Positions 8,301 to 15,195 of a stretch of DNA of 64,000 nucleotides are shown here, in pieces. Under the pieces are notes generated by a model, which made no database searches, was not told the DNA's origin, and worked only from the letters and a program-made list of their open reading frames with translations. Position numbers and translations under genes: made by a program. Every line of letters begins with the position of its first letter. Position 1 is the stretch's first letter. This stretch comes from VFMC01 sp046331225 (lineage in GTDB: Bacteria > Actinomycetota > Acidimicrobiia > Acidimicrobiales > Ilumatobacteraceae): assembly GCA_046331225.1 (NCBI GenBank), contig JAXLRF010000010.1:132353-196352 (forward strand). Direction: 5' to 3'.

Positions 8301-8597
8301 ACCGACGAGGGCACGGGCGAGGGTGGTAACCAGATGATCAGCTCGACGGGTCAGTACGTCGTGCACGCGTCGGGTCTGCCCAACCAGCAGCGCAACCTGT
8401 TCCGCTGGAACTCGGCCACCAACTCGAGCATCCAGGTGAACGTCACGTCGAACGGTGCCTCGGCGACGGGCGGCAGCTCGCGCGACGCGGTCGTCAGCAA
8501 CGACGGCATGCGAGTGGCCTACGTGTCGTCGGCGAGCAACCTCGGCGGCACCATCAACGCCGGCTCCACCAACATCTACGTGTACCTGGGCAGCTGA
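5319..8597 (+). CDS. large secreted repeat protein: three beta domains, Thr-Ala-Pro linkers, seven-repeat propeller
   Basis: 1092 residues. ATG 5319 follows a GGGAG site and gives a signal peptide ending AGVGPAEA. Three homologous domains of ~155 residues follow (about 36-192, 273-429, 504-660), each starting near (L)VANGSVE and containing TLYTFSDWYRATTATQLV-type and TDD sequences; they look like carbohydrate-binding beta-sandwiches. They are separated by (APTTTA)n linkers. Residues ~691-1091 contain seven ~50-residue repeats of the WD40-like/TolB kind with the signature ISDDGRYVVF...DVFVRD, enough for one complete beta-propeller. Likely a surface or secreted binding protein, with the linkers probably O-glycosylated. 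No catalytic motif is seen. Ligand unknown. Confidence 0.85.
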   Translation: MADRRARTRRTALLSLALVASALGVVVAGVGPAEAGPELIANASVEQVDPTDATRPTAWEADAWGTITATLTHPTGGGHTGSRYARVAITARTSGDAKWRFTPVAISPSTLYTFSDWYRSSTSTELVAEITSTTGAVSWMWLRSVPAATAWTQVSASFTTPAGAASVTVLHLLQAVGSLDTDDSSLSIGTAGPDTTAAPTTAAPTTTAAPTTTAAPTTTAAPTTTAAPTTTAAPTTTAAPTTTAAPTTTAAPTTTAAPTTTAAPTTTTVPVGGGLVANGSVETVDPATSSLPASWTQDRWGTNTTTFTYLSGDARTGSRSTRIVMSGYSSGDAKWRFATVPVTANTLYTFSDWYRATTATQLVAEVTSTTGTVSWIWIKSLPTATAWTNATGTFTTPATAARVTVLHLISANGTLDTDDTTLYAGTTPPASTTTTTAAPTTTAAPTTTAAPTTTAAPTTTAAPTTTAAPTTTAAPTTTAAPTTTAAPTTTAAPTTTVPAGGSGLVANGSVETVNPTSSVLPTGWSQARWGTNTAVFSYLSGDAHSGSRSTRVVMSGYSTGDAKWYFDKVEVTGSTLYSFSDWYRATAATQLVVEVDLSNGTTTWIWLKSLPTATTWTNATATFTTPATAVRLNVLHLISANGTLDTDDTLLYAGTTPPASTTTTPTTAAPTTSAAPTTSAAPTTTVAPGASSTQLVSVGLNNAAPNGDSSGAAISGNGRYVAFDSTASNLVSGDTNGQSDVFVRDLQTGTTTRVSLTSSGGQATSGSYEPAISDDGRYVVFHSDAALTANDGVGLRDVYVRDTVANTTTLVSIGVNTTAPIGGPSTWPSISDDGRWISFNSSATNLVSGDTNGHIDVFVRDMVNNVTQRVSVSSAEVQGSGGFGAFDNQISGNGRYVAFTSNETNVVTGVTLDVNVREVYVRDLVLGETVLVSKNTAGLPATGGSNDDPSLDTDGTFIMWHSTATDLIASDTNGAEDVYRRDLVNNTTVRVGQNTDEGTGEGGNQMISSTGQYVVHASGLPNQQRNLFRWNSATNSSIQVNVTSNGASATGGSSRDAVVSNDGMRVAYVSSASNLGGTINAGSTNIYVYLGS
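5910..6104 (+). repeat. 18-bp tandem repeat array 1 (linker APTTTA, about ten units)
   Basis: After one 15-bp unit, ten perfect copies of an 18-bp unit (GCGCCGACGACGACTGCT) run from 5925 to 6104. Every copy uses the same synonymous codons, including ACT and GCT, which are otherwise rare here. Confidence 0.95.
6630..6809 (+). repeat. 18-bp tandem repeat array 2 (linker APTTTA, ten units)
   Basis: Ten 18-bp units encode the same peptide as array 1 but with different codons: three early units start GCG, and seven (from 6684) are GCACCGACGACGACCGCG or its final GTG variant. The array is homogeneous in itself yet distinct from array 1, indicating independent expansion. Confidence 0.95.
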
Positions 8598-8626
8598 CGG
8601 CGCCCGGGCCGCTGATCGCTCGTCGC

Positions 8627-9646
8627 TCAGGCGGCGGCGTCGAAGGCCGCCTGCACCCGCGCGGCGTCGGGGTGGCGTGCGATGCGCTCGTGGATCAGCG
8701 TGCGCTGCTGCTCGGCCGACAGGCGAGGCTGGTCGACCGTGGCCCAGTGCACGAGCCCGTTCCAGAACCGGCCGATCAGCTCGCGTCCTGGCACCGACAG
8801 CCCGTCGAGCGTGCGGAACCGCACGTGTGCGAGCTCGCCCAGGTACAGCCGCAACGAACGCACGTGGATCTCCTCGTCGGCACGGATGCGGCCGATCAAC
8901 TCGGCGGCGAGCTCGGCCTGCTCGCGACGTCCGGCGAACAGGTCACCGGTGCGCAGGATCGCCTGGGTCTCGGCGAAGCCGATCTCGGCGCGGAACTCGA
9001 TGATCAACAGGTTGGCCAGCAGCGAGAGCAACCCCTCGACCACCGGCTCGACCTCGGGCAGGAAGCGGCGGCCGGCCTCGGGGCGGGCGATCTGCTCGGG
9101 CGGGTCGACGTCGGGGAACGAGCCCGCTCCGAACGCGAGGTCGCGGGCCACGAACCACATCACGTCGTGCCCGCCGATGCCCTCGTCAGGCAGGCCGCCC
9201 TCGTCGATGCCGTGCGCCCACAGCAGCCCCTTCGGGAGGTGACCGATCGCCATCTGCGAGATGTCGTCGACGATGTAGGGCTGCAGGTCGGGGAAGGTCA
9301 TCTCGGCGAGCAGCCGGCCCTTCGCCTCGATCTTGCCGATGATCGTGAGGCTGTTCCAGAACGTCTCGCCGAGACCTTCGCGCAGCAGCACGCGCGACTG
9401 CTCCACCGTCGGCAGGCGCACGCCGGCGAGCAGCGAGCTGTCGGCGTCGAGGACCTCACCGCCGCGCGCACGCAGCGCACGTTCCCACGCGCCGAACGCC
9501 TCCTCGCGCACGAGCGCACGAGGTGGCTGGTACGTGCCGTCGGCCATGATCCCGCCGTGCATCCGGTGACCCTCGACGACGTGGGGCCGTGCATACTCGT
9601 GTTCACGCAGCAGTTCGTCGGTGGAATACACGAGTCGATCGCTCAC
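8627..9646 (-). CDS. conserved hypothetical protein, possibly ferritin-like (di-iron)
   Basis: 339 residues, not recognised. The C-terminal half is strongly helical and holds acidic/His patterns that resemble one half of a ferritin-like metal site: LLIIEFRAEIGFAETQ and, about 40 residues later, ADEEIHVRSLRLYLGEL with an E-x-x-H. Other His/Glu residues (LWAHGIDE, GGHDVMWF) could complete a site. No signal peptide or membrane span. The GTG start at 9646 is supported by a TAGCGT -10 box 7 bases upstream (leaderless). Divergent from an SDR gene. The metal-binding idea is inference; a non-enzymatic role is equally possible. Confidence 0.6.
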   Translation of the reverse strand: MSDRLVYSTDELLREHEYARPHVVEGHRMHGGIMADGTYQPPRALVREEAFGAWERALRARGGEVLDADSSLLAGVRLPTVEQSRVLLREGLGETFWNSLTIIGKIEAKGRLLAEMTFPDLQPYIVDDISQMAIGHLPKGLLWAHGIDEGGLPDEGIGGHDVMWFVARDLAFGAGSFPDVDPPEQIARPEAGRRFLPEVEPVVEGLLSLLANLLIIEFRAEIGFAETQAILRTGDLFAGRREQAELAAELIGRIRADEEIHVRSLRLYLGELAHVRFRTLDGLSVPGRELIGRFWNGLVHWATVDQPRLSAEQQRTLIHERIARHPDAARVQAAFDAAA

Positions 9647-9653
9647 ACCGCGA

Positions 9654-9659
9654 ACGCTA
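9654..9659 (-). promoter_or_regulatory. -10 box (TAGCGT) for leaderless start at 9646
   Basis: Read on the minus strand, TAGCGT lies 7 bases before GTG 9646. Transcription would begin at or within a base or two of the start codon; there is no Shine-Dalgarno sequence. Confidence 0.5.
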
Positions 9660-9675
9660 CTGACGAGGGGGATCC

Positions 9676-10470
9676 ATGCAGGAGTTGGCGGGTCGCGTCG
9701 CGGTGGTGACCGGCGGGGCGTCGGGCATCGGGCGAGCCATGGCCGCGCGGTTCGTCACGGCCGGGATGCAGGTGGTGATCGCCGACGTCGAGGAAGGCCC
9801 GCTCGCCGCGACCGCCGACGAACTCGGCGTCGTGCCGGTGCGTACCGACGTGAGCGACGCAGCGAGCGTGCAGGCTCTGGCCGACGAGGTGGTCGCCCGG
9901 TTCGGCACCGCGCACGTGCTGTGCAACAACGCCGGTGTGGGTGGTGGGGGATCGATCCAGACGCTCACGCTCAACGACTGGAAGTGGGTGCTCGACGTCA
10001 ACCTCTGGGGCGTGGTGCACGGCCTGCACTCGTTCCTGCCGCTGCTACTGGCGAACGACGAGGGCGGCCACGTCGTGAACACCGCGTCGATGGCGGGCCT
10101 GAGCGCGTGGCCGGGCATCGGGCCGTACAACGCGTCGAAGTACGCGGTGGTGGGCATCAGCGAGACCCTCGCGATCGAGCTCGCCGACACACCCGTCGGG
10201 GTGAGCGTGCTGTGCCCCGGGGTGGTGAACACCAACATCTTCCAGAGCCAGCGCAACCGTCCCGCGTCGCTGCGCAACCCGACCCGCAACGCCGGTGCGC
10301 GGGCGGCCAACTCGCAGGTGATCGGGATGAGCGGCCTCGACCCGTCGGTGGTGGCCGATGCCGTGCACGACGCGATCGTCGACGACCGGTTCTGGATCAT
10401 CACCCACCCCGAGTTGCTCGAGCACGTGCAGGCGAGAACCGCCTCGCTGCTCGCGGAGGGCGACCACTAG
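9676..10470 (+). CDS. short-chain dehydrogenase/reductase
   Basis: Classical SDR of 264 residues. NAD(P)-binding TGGASGIG near the N-terminus, the NNAG motif (CNNAGVGG), a catalytic Ser in NTASMAG and the YNASK catalytic Tyr-Lys. The Asp of VVIADVE after beta-2 suggests NAD rather than NADP preference. ATG 9676 follows GAGGGGGA. The stop codon TAG (10468-10470) is part of the -10 box proposed for the next gene. Substrate unknown; such SDRs commonly act on hydroxy-acyl, steroid or alcohol substrates. Confidence 0.88.
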   Translation: MQELAGRVAVVTGGASGIGRAMAARFVTAGMQVVIADVEEGPLAATADELGVVPVRTDVSDAASVQALADEVVARFGTAHVLCNNAGVGGGGSIQTLTLNDWKWVLDVNLWGVVHGLHSFLPLLLANDEGGHVVNTASMAGLSAWPGIGPYNASKYAVVGISETLAIELADTPVGVSVLCPGVVNTNIFQSQRNRPASLRNPTRNAGARAANSQVIGMSGLDPSVVADAVHDAIVDDRFWIITHPELLEHVQARTASLLAEGDH

Positions 10471-10473
10471 GTT
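10468..10473 (+). promoter_or_regulatory. -10 box (TAGGTT) for leaderless MFS gene
   Basis: TAGGTT ends 6 bases before ATG 10480, and its first three bases are the stop codon of the upstream SDR. No ribosome site lies between, which suggests the MFS gene has its own leaderless transcript. Confidence 0.5.
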
Positions 10474-10479
10474 CGCCGC

Positions 10480-11673
10480 ATGCCCTCGCGCCGTCTCGTC
10501 CTCACCTGCGGCGCGCTCACGGGCGTGTTCGCGTCGGGGTACGGCGTGATGTTCACGGTGCTCGACGACTTCCGCGACGAGTACGGCATCGGTGCCAAGG
10601 CGCTCGGCGCGGTGGTGGCCGCCGGGTTCTTCACGTCGTTCCTGGCGCAGGTGCTGGTCGCGCCGATGGCCGACCGCGGCCACGCGCGCCGGCTGGTGCT
10701 GATGGGCATCGTCACCGAGGTGATCGGCCTGATCGTGATGGCCTTCGGCACGCGGTTCGTCGTGCTGCTGATCGCTCGGGTGGTGATGGGTCTCGCTGCG
10801 GGCGTGGCGCTGCCGGCCGTGCGTCGGATCGTCATCCTGTCCGACCCCGCCAACCTCGGCGGCAACGTCGGCAGCCTGCTCGCCGCCGATGTCGCCGGGT
10901 TCGCGCTCGGGCCCGCCGTGTCGGCCGTGCTGGTCGGGCCGTTCGGCATCCCGGCCCCGTTCCTGGTGATCGCGGTGGCGACGGCGGTGTTCGTCCCGGT
11001 GATCGGTCGCCTGCAGGTGGACGACCGTGCCGAGACGGCACGCACCGAGGCACGCTTCGCGTTCGACCTGCTGCAGTTGCGCCCGTACGTGGCGGCGCTG
11101 TGCATGGGTGCAGCGGTGTTCTTCATGATCGGCACGTTCGACGCGCTGTGGGTGCTGGTGCTCGACGACCTGCACACCGCCGAGTGGATCGCCAACCTCG
11201 GGATCGTGCTGTTCGCCGTGCCGATGTTCTTCCTCGGGTCGGTGGGCGGCCGGTTGGCGCAGCGGGTCGGGCCGTTCCGCGTGGGCTCGCTCGGCCTGCT
11301 GGCCGGTGCCGCGTTCCTGATCGCGTACGGGCAGGCCCCGTCGGGCATCGCCATCTTCTGGATCTCGATGGTGCACGCGGTGTGTGACGGGCTCACGGTG
11401 TCGAGTTCGGGTGTGGCGGTCGCACTGACGGCCCCGCCCGAACGGATGGCGGGTGCACAGGGCCTGCTCGGTGGCACCCAGACCCTCGTCGGCGGCGTGG
11501 CGGCGCTGGTGGCCGGCTCGCTCTACGAGGCGCACGGCCGAGCGATCACCTATGGCGTGGCGGCCACCGCGATGGTGTTGCTGGTGCTGGCCGGCCGGCT
11601 GTTCGCGGGCGAGGTGTTCCACCAGCGGCCGGCCGATCGCACGGTCGGTGCCGAGCCGGTCTCGGCCGCGTGA
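10480..11673 (+). CDS. major facilitator superfamily transporter
   Basis: 397-residue permease with about twelve hydrophobic helices in two halves. Helix 2-3 loop APMADRGHARRLVLMG is the MFS motif A (D-R-G-x-R-R-type), and the second half repeats a weaker version (GGRLAQRVGPFRVG). N-terminus MPSRRLVLTCGALTG has positive charges before helix 1. Drug or metabolite efflux is typical for this length; substrate is not predictable. Starts at the likely leaderless ATG 10480. Confidence 0.88.
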   Translation: MPSRRLVLTCGALTGVFASGYGVMFTVLDDFRDEYGIGAKALGAVVAAGFFTSFLAQVLVAPMADRGHARRLVLMGIVTEVIGLIVMAFGTRFVVLLIARVVMGLAAGVALPAVRRIVILSDPANLGGNVGSLLAADVAGFALGPAVSAVLVGPFGIPAPFLVIAVATAVFVPVIGRLQVDDRAETARTEARFAFDLLQLRPYVAALCMGAAVFFMIGTFDALWVLVLDDLHTAEWIANLGIVLFAVPMFFLGSVGGRLAQRVGPFRVGSLGLLAGAAFLIAYGQAPSGIAIFWISMVHAVCDGLTVSSSGVAVALTAPPERMAGAQGLLGGTQTLVGGVAALVAGSLYEAHGRAITYGVAATAMVLLVLAGRLFAGEVFHQRPADRTVGAEPVSAA

Positions 11674-11761
11674 CCTCCCCGGCGGCGCACACGCGAGCCA
11701 CGGACAGTCAGGGGTGGCACGCGGTTCGTCGTGTGCCGACGCCGACCCGGGAGGACCACGA

Positions 11762-12208
11762 GTGAGCACCCACCACCTGCAGCTGCACGGGAGTCGTTCG
11801 CCGCGCGTGCCGTTGGTGCCGGCCCGGCTGGTGGCCGCGGCGCCGGTCGCGTGGCTCGGGCTCGGGGTGGCCGTGTGGGCGGTCGGGTTGTTCGAGCCGG
11901 GCGACCTGGCGGTGGAGCTGCCGATCGTGCTGGTGCTGGCGATCGTGCTGCTGTTGGCGTTGACCGCGGCCTGGTTGGCGCAGATCGTGCTGGTGCTGCT
12001 CGCGTTCGTCACCCCGACGCTCACGATGATCGCCGCCGCGCTCGCCGATCGCCTGGGCGGCGAGATCCCCGAGCGCTCGCCGGTCGAGCGGACGCTCGTC
12101 ACGGTGGCGGTGGTGTCGCTGCCCGCACTCGTGGGCGCGGTGCTCGTCGCCCACGCCGAGCGGACCGCCCACGGGCACGTGTCACGATCGGGCTCGCCGA
12201 TCGACTAG
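11762..12208 (+). CDS. small multi-pass membrane protein
   Basis: 148 residues, unrecognised. GTG 11762 follows a strong GGGAGGA site. Three or four hydrophobic segments: LVAAAPVAWLGLGVAVWAVG, LPIVLVLAIVLLLALTAAWL, a third through VLVLLAFVTPTLTMIAAAL, and one near the C-terminus (VAVVSLPALVGAVLVA). The tail is polar (HAERTAHGHVSRSGSPID). Ends 9 bp before the dioxygenase gene on the same strand and could be cotranscribed with it. No function can be assigned. Confidence 0.75.
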   Translation: MSTHHLQLHGSRSPRVPLVPARLVAAAPVAWLGLGVAVWAVGLFEPGDLAVELPIVLVLAIVLLLALTAAWLAQIVLVLLAFVTPTLTMIAAALADRLGGEIPERSPVERTLVTVAVVSLPALVGAVLVAHAERTAHGHVSRSGSPID

Positions 12209-12217
12209 ACGAGGGGC

Positions 12218-13132
12218 GTGCAGCTGCCGCTCCTCACCACCGACCAGATGGCGACCTTCGTCGCCCGTGGGTTCCTCCGCCTCGACGCCGTGGTGCCCGA
12301 CGAGATCAACGCCCAGGCGATGGACGAGTTGCCGTCGCTGTTCCGGGGATGGCTCGACGAGTTCCGTGGCGTCACCGGCACGGCCGACGACGGCGCCGAG
12401 GTGCACCTGCCTCGCTCGGGCACCGTGCTCGCCGACGCATACCCCGCCGACTCGGCGTTCGGTCGGATGGTGCGCGTGCCGGCGGTGGCCGGTGCGATCG
12501 AGTCGCTGGTGGGCCCCGGGCCGGTGGTCGACCACCACTTCGTGCACATCAAGGTTGCGGGCGACCTGCACGCGCAGGGGTTGCACTGCGACGCGATCAT
12601 CGACGACGGCCTCGCGTTCGACATCCAGCTGTTCTGGTTCCCGCACGACGTGGCGCCGCGCGAGGGCGGCACGCGGTTCGTGCCGGGCAGCCACCTCCGT
12701 CGGGTCAACATGGACGACGTCGCCCGGTACCACCACCTGGCGGGCGAGCAGTACTTCAGCGGTCCGGCCGGCACCGTGGTGATCTTCCACCAGGGCCTGT
12801 GGCACGCCGGGGCACCCAACCACGGCACGCGCGACCGGGTGATGGGCAAGCTGCGCCTCAACCCGACGGTGCCGCAGGTACGCCTGTGGGACACCGGCGA
12901 TCTCGACGCTCGCAACCGGGCCGACGACCACGTGTGGGCGCGCACCGATCCGGAGATGGTCGCTGCGGTGCTCCGCCGCAACGAGGCGTGGTACGAGCCG
13001 TCGGTGCACCGCCTCGAGACCGTGCAGCGGGCCAAGCTGTGGCGCTACGTGTCGGGTGACGACGCCTTCGACGTCGACTGGTACCTCACCCGCACCGAGC
13101 GCCGCGCCGGGCTCGTGGGCGGTGCCGCGTGA
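12218..13132 (+). CDS. phytanoyl-CoA dioxygenase (PhyH) family Fe(II)/2-oxoglutarate oxygenase
   Basis: 304 residues. The iron-binding facial triad is visible: H123 and D125 in GLHCDAI and the distal H196 in GLWHAGAPN. An Arg in TRDRVMGKLRL is placed to bind the 2-oxoglutarate carboxylate. Family members hydroxylate acyl-CoAs, amino acids or natural products. GTG 12218 is preceded by GAGGGG. The stop overlaps the next gene's GTG by 4 bp, so the two are translationally coupled. Confidence 0.85.
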   Translation: MQLPLLTTDQMATFVARGFLRLDAVVPDEINAQAMDELPSLFRGWLDEFRGVTGTADDGAEVHLPRSGTVLADAYPADSAFGRMVRVPAVAGAIESLVGPGPVVDHHFVHIKVAGDLHAQGLHCDAIIDDGLAFDIQLFWFPHDVAPREGGTRFVPGSHLRRVNMDDVARYHHLAGEQYFSGPAGTVVIFHQGLWHAGAPNHGTRDRVMGKLRLNPTVPQVRLWDTGDLDARNRADDHVWARTDPEMVAAVLRRNEAWYEPSVHRLETVQRAKLWRYVSGDDAFDVDWYLTRTERRAGLVGGAA

Positions 13133-13398
13133 GTGCCCGTCAGCAGGTGCTGATCCTGTGGCTCTCGGGCCCCGGCCTCGACGGCCGCACGCTCGGCTGG
13201 ACGTGCTTCGACGGGACGGCCGGTGCCGGACCGCAGGTCGACGGCGATCCGCCCTACGCCACCGGGCTCGCAGCGCTGGTCGATGGCTGGCGTCTGCTGC
13301 AGATGAGCCCGCTCGTGCCGCCGATCCCCGGCCACGAGCGCGAGACGTCGTTCCTGAAGCACGAGTTCGTGTTCGAGCGGATGATCGAGGTCGGCTGA
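13129..13398 (+). CDS. small conserved hypothetical protein coupled to the PhyH-type oxygenase
   Basis: 89 residues, unrecognised. It begins at GTG 13129, which overlaps the oxygenase stop codon (GTGA), the best evidence that it is translated. Features: LWLSGPGLDGRTLGWTCFDG, DPPYATGLAALVDGWRLLQMSPL and a C-terminal ETSFLKHEFVFERM. This reads as a compact soluble alpha/beta protein with no signal peptide or metal motif. An accessory role for the oxygenase is possible from context only. Confidence 0.7.
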   Translation: MSARQQVLILWLSGPGLDGRTLGWTCFDGTAGAGPQVDGDPPYATGLAALVDGWRLLQMSPLVPPIPGHERETSFLKHEFVFERMIEVG

Positions 13399-13404
13399 GG
13401 CCAT

Positions 13405-13416
13405 CGGTGATCACCG
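13405..13416. promoter_or_regulatory. 12-bp perfect palindrome between convergent genes
   Basis: CGGTGATCACCG lies 7 bp after the small protein's stop. It might be a weak transcript end or a protein site; the stem has no loop, so a terminator is unlikely. Confidence 0.25.
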
Positions 13417-13431
13417 CCCGTCGGCGCGGCG

Positions 13432-15129
13432 TCACACGACCGTGAGGCCCCACTTGGCGGCGAGGTAGGCCTCGACCGCACGGCGTTCGTCGGTGCTGAG
13501 CAACCGGCCGTAGGCGATCACCTCGGCCACGTCCGCCTGCGTGAACTCGCTCGTCGGCCAGCCGCCGATCGAGATGCCGTTCGGTGTCGTGGTGGCGGTC
13601 GTACTGCTCGTCATCGCCGCGCCGTTCTTGTAGACGTCCGCGCGCACGCCCACGGCGATCGCGGCGCTGTACAGAGCAGGTGCGGTCGACAGTGACGACG
13701 AACCCGGCAGCCACGAGTCGAAGTGGGCGCGGTCCTGGGTGTTGCCCCACCAGCCGAGCAGCCAGTTGTTGTTCGTCGACGACAGCACACGCTGCCCGAA
13801 CCCGGCACCGGTGTAGCGGGCGACGACGAACACGGTCGCGTCGCCGGTGAAGCGCACCGAACTGTTGGTGAGCGCGTTGAGCCCGGAGGTGGTCACCACC
13901 GGCAGGCCGTTCAAGGTGGCCGAGGTCGATCCGGTGGCGGCCGCCGCGGTGCGAGGCGTGAGCGTCATCCCGTGACCCGAGCGGTCGGCCCACGAGGTCA
14001 CCGATTCGGTGCACGAGGTGAGCGACGCTCGCAGATCGGTCTGGTCGGTGGCGTCGAACCACGACGTCGGGCCCACCGCCATCCGCGACGTCGCAGTGGC
14101 GGCGACGGTGAGCCCCCACTTGTCGGCCAGGTACTGCTCGGTCTCCTGGCGTTCGGCGGTGGTGAGCACGCGGTCGTAGGTGATCACCTCGCTGATCGCC
14201 GCTGCGCTCTTCTCGCCGGTGTAGGTGCCGGATCCGCCGACGGCCAGGCCCGCAGGTGGCGTCACGCCGCCGGCGTTCGAGGCGATCTGTGTGCCGTTGC
14301 GGTACACCGTCGAGGCGCTGCTCGTCGGGATCGTGGTCGAGTAGAGGATCGCCTGCGTGGTGACCGGGGTCGACGGGTTCGACACCCAGCCCTCGAAGTA
14401 CGCCTGGTCCTGCCAACCCCACCACCAGCCGAGCAGCCAGTTGCCCGCGGCGCTCGACAGGATGCGCGCCGCCGGCGCGCCGGTGCTGCGGGCGACCACG
14501 AACACGGTGCGTGCCCCGGGGGAGCGCATCATCCTCAAGTACGTGGTGCCGTCGGTGATCACGGCAGGACGTCCGTTCAGGCCCGTCGCCGACCACGCGA
14601 CGGTGGTCGTGGGCGTCGGGCTCAGCAGGTCGAAGCCGTTGCCGGTGCGGTCGCGCCAGCCCGGTGCCGTGGTGCACACCTGGGACGAGGTGATCGTCGA
14701 CGACGCGGCCGCGTCGTACCAGGCGGCAGGATCGGCGATCGGCAGGTCGATGCTGCAGGTGAACAACGGTGGCCCGCCGACCGCACCGGGCCGCAAGCTG
14801 AGCGTCCATCCGTTGCCCGATGCGACGGTGCCGGACGCGTCGATCGTCACGCCGGCCGGCAACGAGAGCGAGCCGCTCGCCGTCATCTGGGTGAACGTCG
14901 TCGGATACGCCCCGGTGCTCGCCAGGTGGGCGGGCGCCGCCGTCCGCGCCGCATCGGCCGACCCGGTGCACGCGGCGCTCTGCCCGCGTGAGGTGATGCG
15001 CCCGACACCGACCACCACGACGGCCGAGAGCACGCCGACGAGCACGACCGCCACCAGCACCTCGACGAGGGTGAACCCGTCCGCGCCGCGCGAGCGGCCG
15101 GTGCCGGGGCGCGTCGAGGTGCAGGTCAC
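13432..15129 (-). CDS. type IV pilin-like (pseudopilin) protein with two LamG-like domains
   Basis: 565 residues. GTG 15129 gives a short charged leader followed by the prepilin peptidase motif G|FTLVEVL (Glu at +5) and a hydrophobic helix, so it should be processed and displayed by a type II/IV pilus-like machine. Behind it are two homologous concanavalin/LamG-like domains of ~210 residues, sharing NWLLGWW, ITY(A)xR and KWGLTV; the second copy ends the protein. No other pilus genes are in the window, so the export machinery must be elsewhere. Probably a tip or minor pilin adhesin; the ligand is unknown. The divergent neighbour is an SDR. Confidence 0.82.
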   Translation of the reverse strand: MTCTSTRPGTGRSRGADGFTLVEVLVAVVLVGVLSAVVVVGVGRITSRGQSAACTGSADAARTAAPAHLASTGAYPTTFTQMTASGSLSLPAGVTIDASGTVASGNGWTLSLRPGAVGGPPLFTCSIDLPIADPAAWYDAAASSTITSSQVCTTAPGWRDRTGNGFDLLSPTPTTTVAWSATGLNGRPAVITDGTTYLRMMRSPGARTVFVVARSTGAPAARILSSAAGNWLLGWWWGWQDQAYFEGWVSNPSTPVTTQAILYSTTIPTSSASTVYRNGTQIASNAGGVTPPAGLAVGGSGTYTGEKSAAAISEVITYDRVLTTAERQETEQYLADKWGLTVAATATSRMAVGPTSWFDATDQTDLRASLTSCTESVTSWADRSGHGMTLTPRTAAAATGSTSATLNGLPVVTTSGLNALTNSSVRFTGDATVFVVARYTGAGFGQRVLSSTNNNWLLGWWGNTQDRAHFDSWLPGSSSLSTAPALYSAAIAVGVRADVYKNGAAMTSSTTATTTPNGISIGGWPTSEFTQADVAEVIAYGRLLSTDERRAVEAYLAAKWGLTVV

Positions 15130-15181
15130 GGCGTCGACCGTCCGGCGCCGGCCTCCCCCGTCAGGGGGCGTCGTCTGCGTC

Positions 15182-15187
15182 TAGCGT
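15182..15187 (+). promoter_or_regulatory. -10 box (TAGCGT) for leaderless start at 15196
   Basis: TAGCGT ends 8 bases before ATG 15196, with no ribosome site between. Confidence 0.5.
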
Positions 15188-15195
15188 GACTGCCC

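Noticed and set aside
5259..8366. A 1035-residue open frame on the minus strand across the large secreted protein gene
   Set aside because: It is Arg/Gly-rich shadow coding created by the GC-rich codons and the 18-bp repeats of the plus-strand gene; no ribosome site, domain or signal peptide.
10045..12102. Long minus-strand open frame opposite the SDR, MFS and small membrane protein genes
   Set aside because: No homology signature, His/Arg-rich composition typical of antisense frames, and it overlaps well-supported genes.
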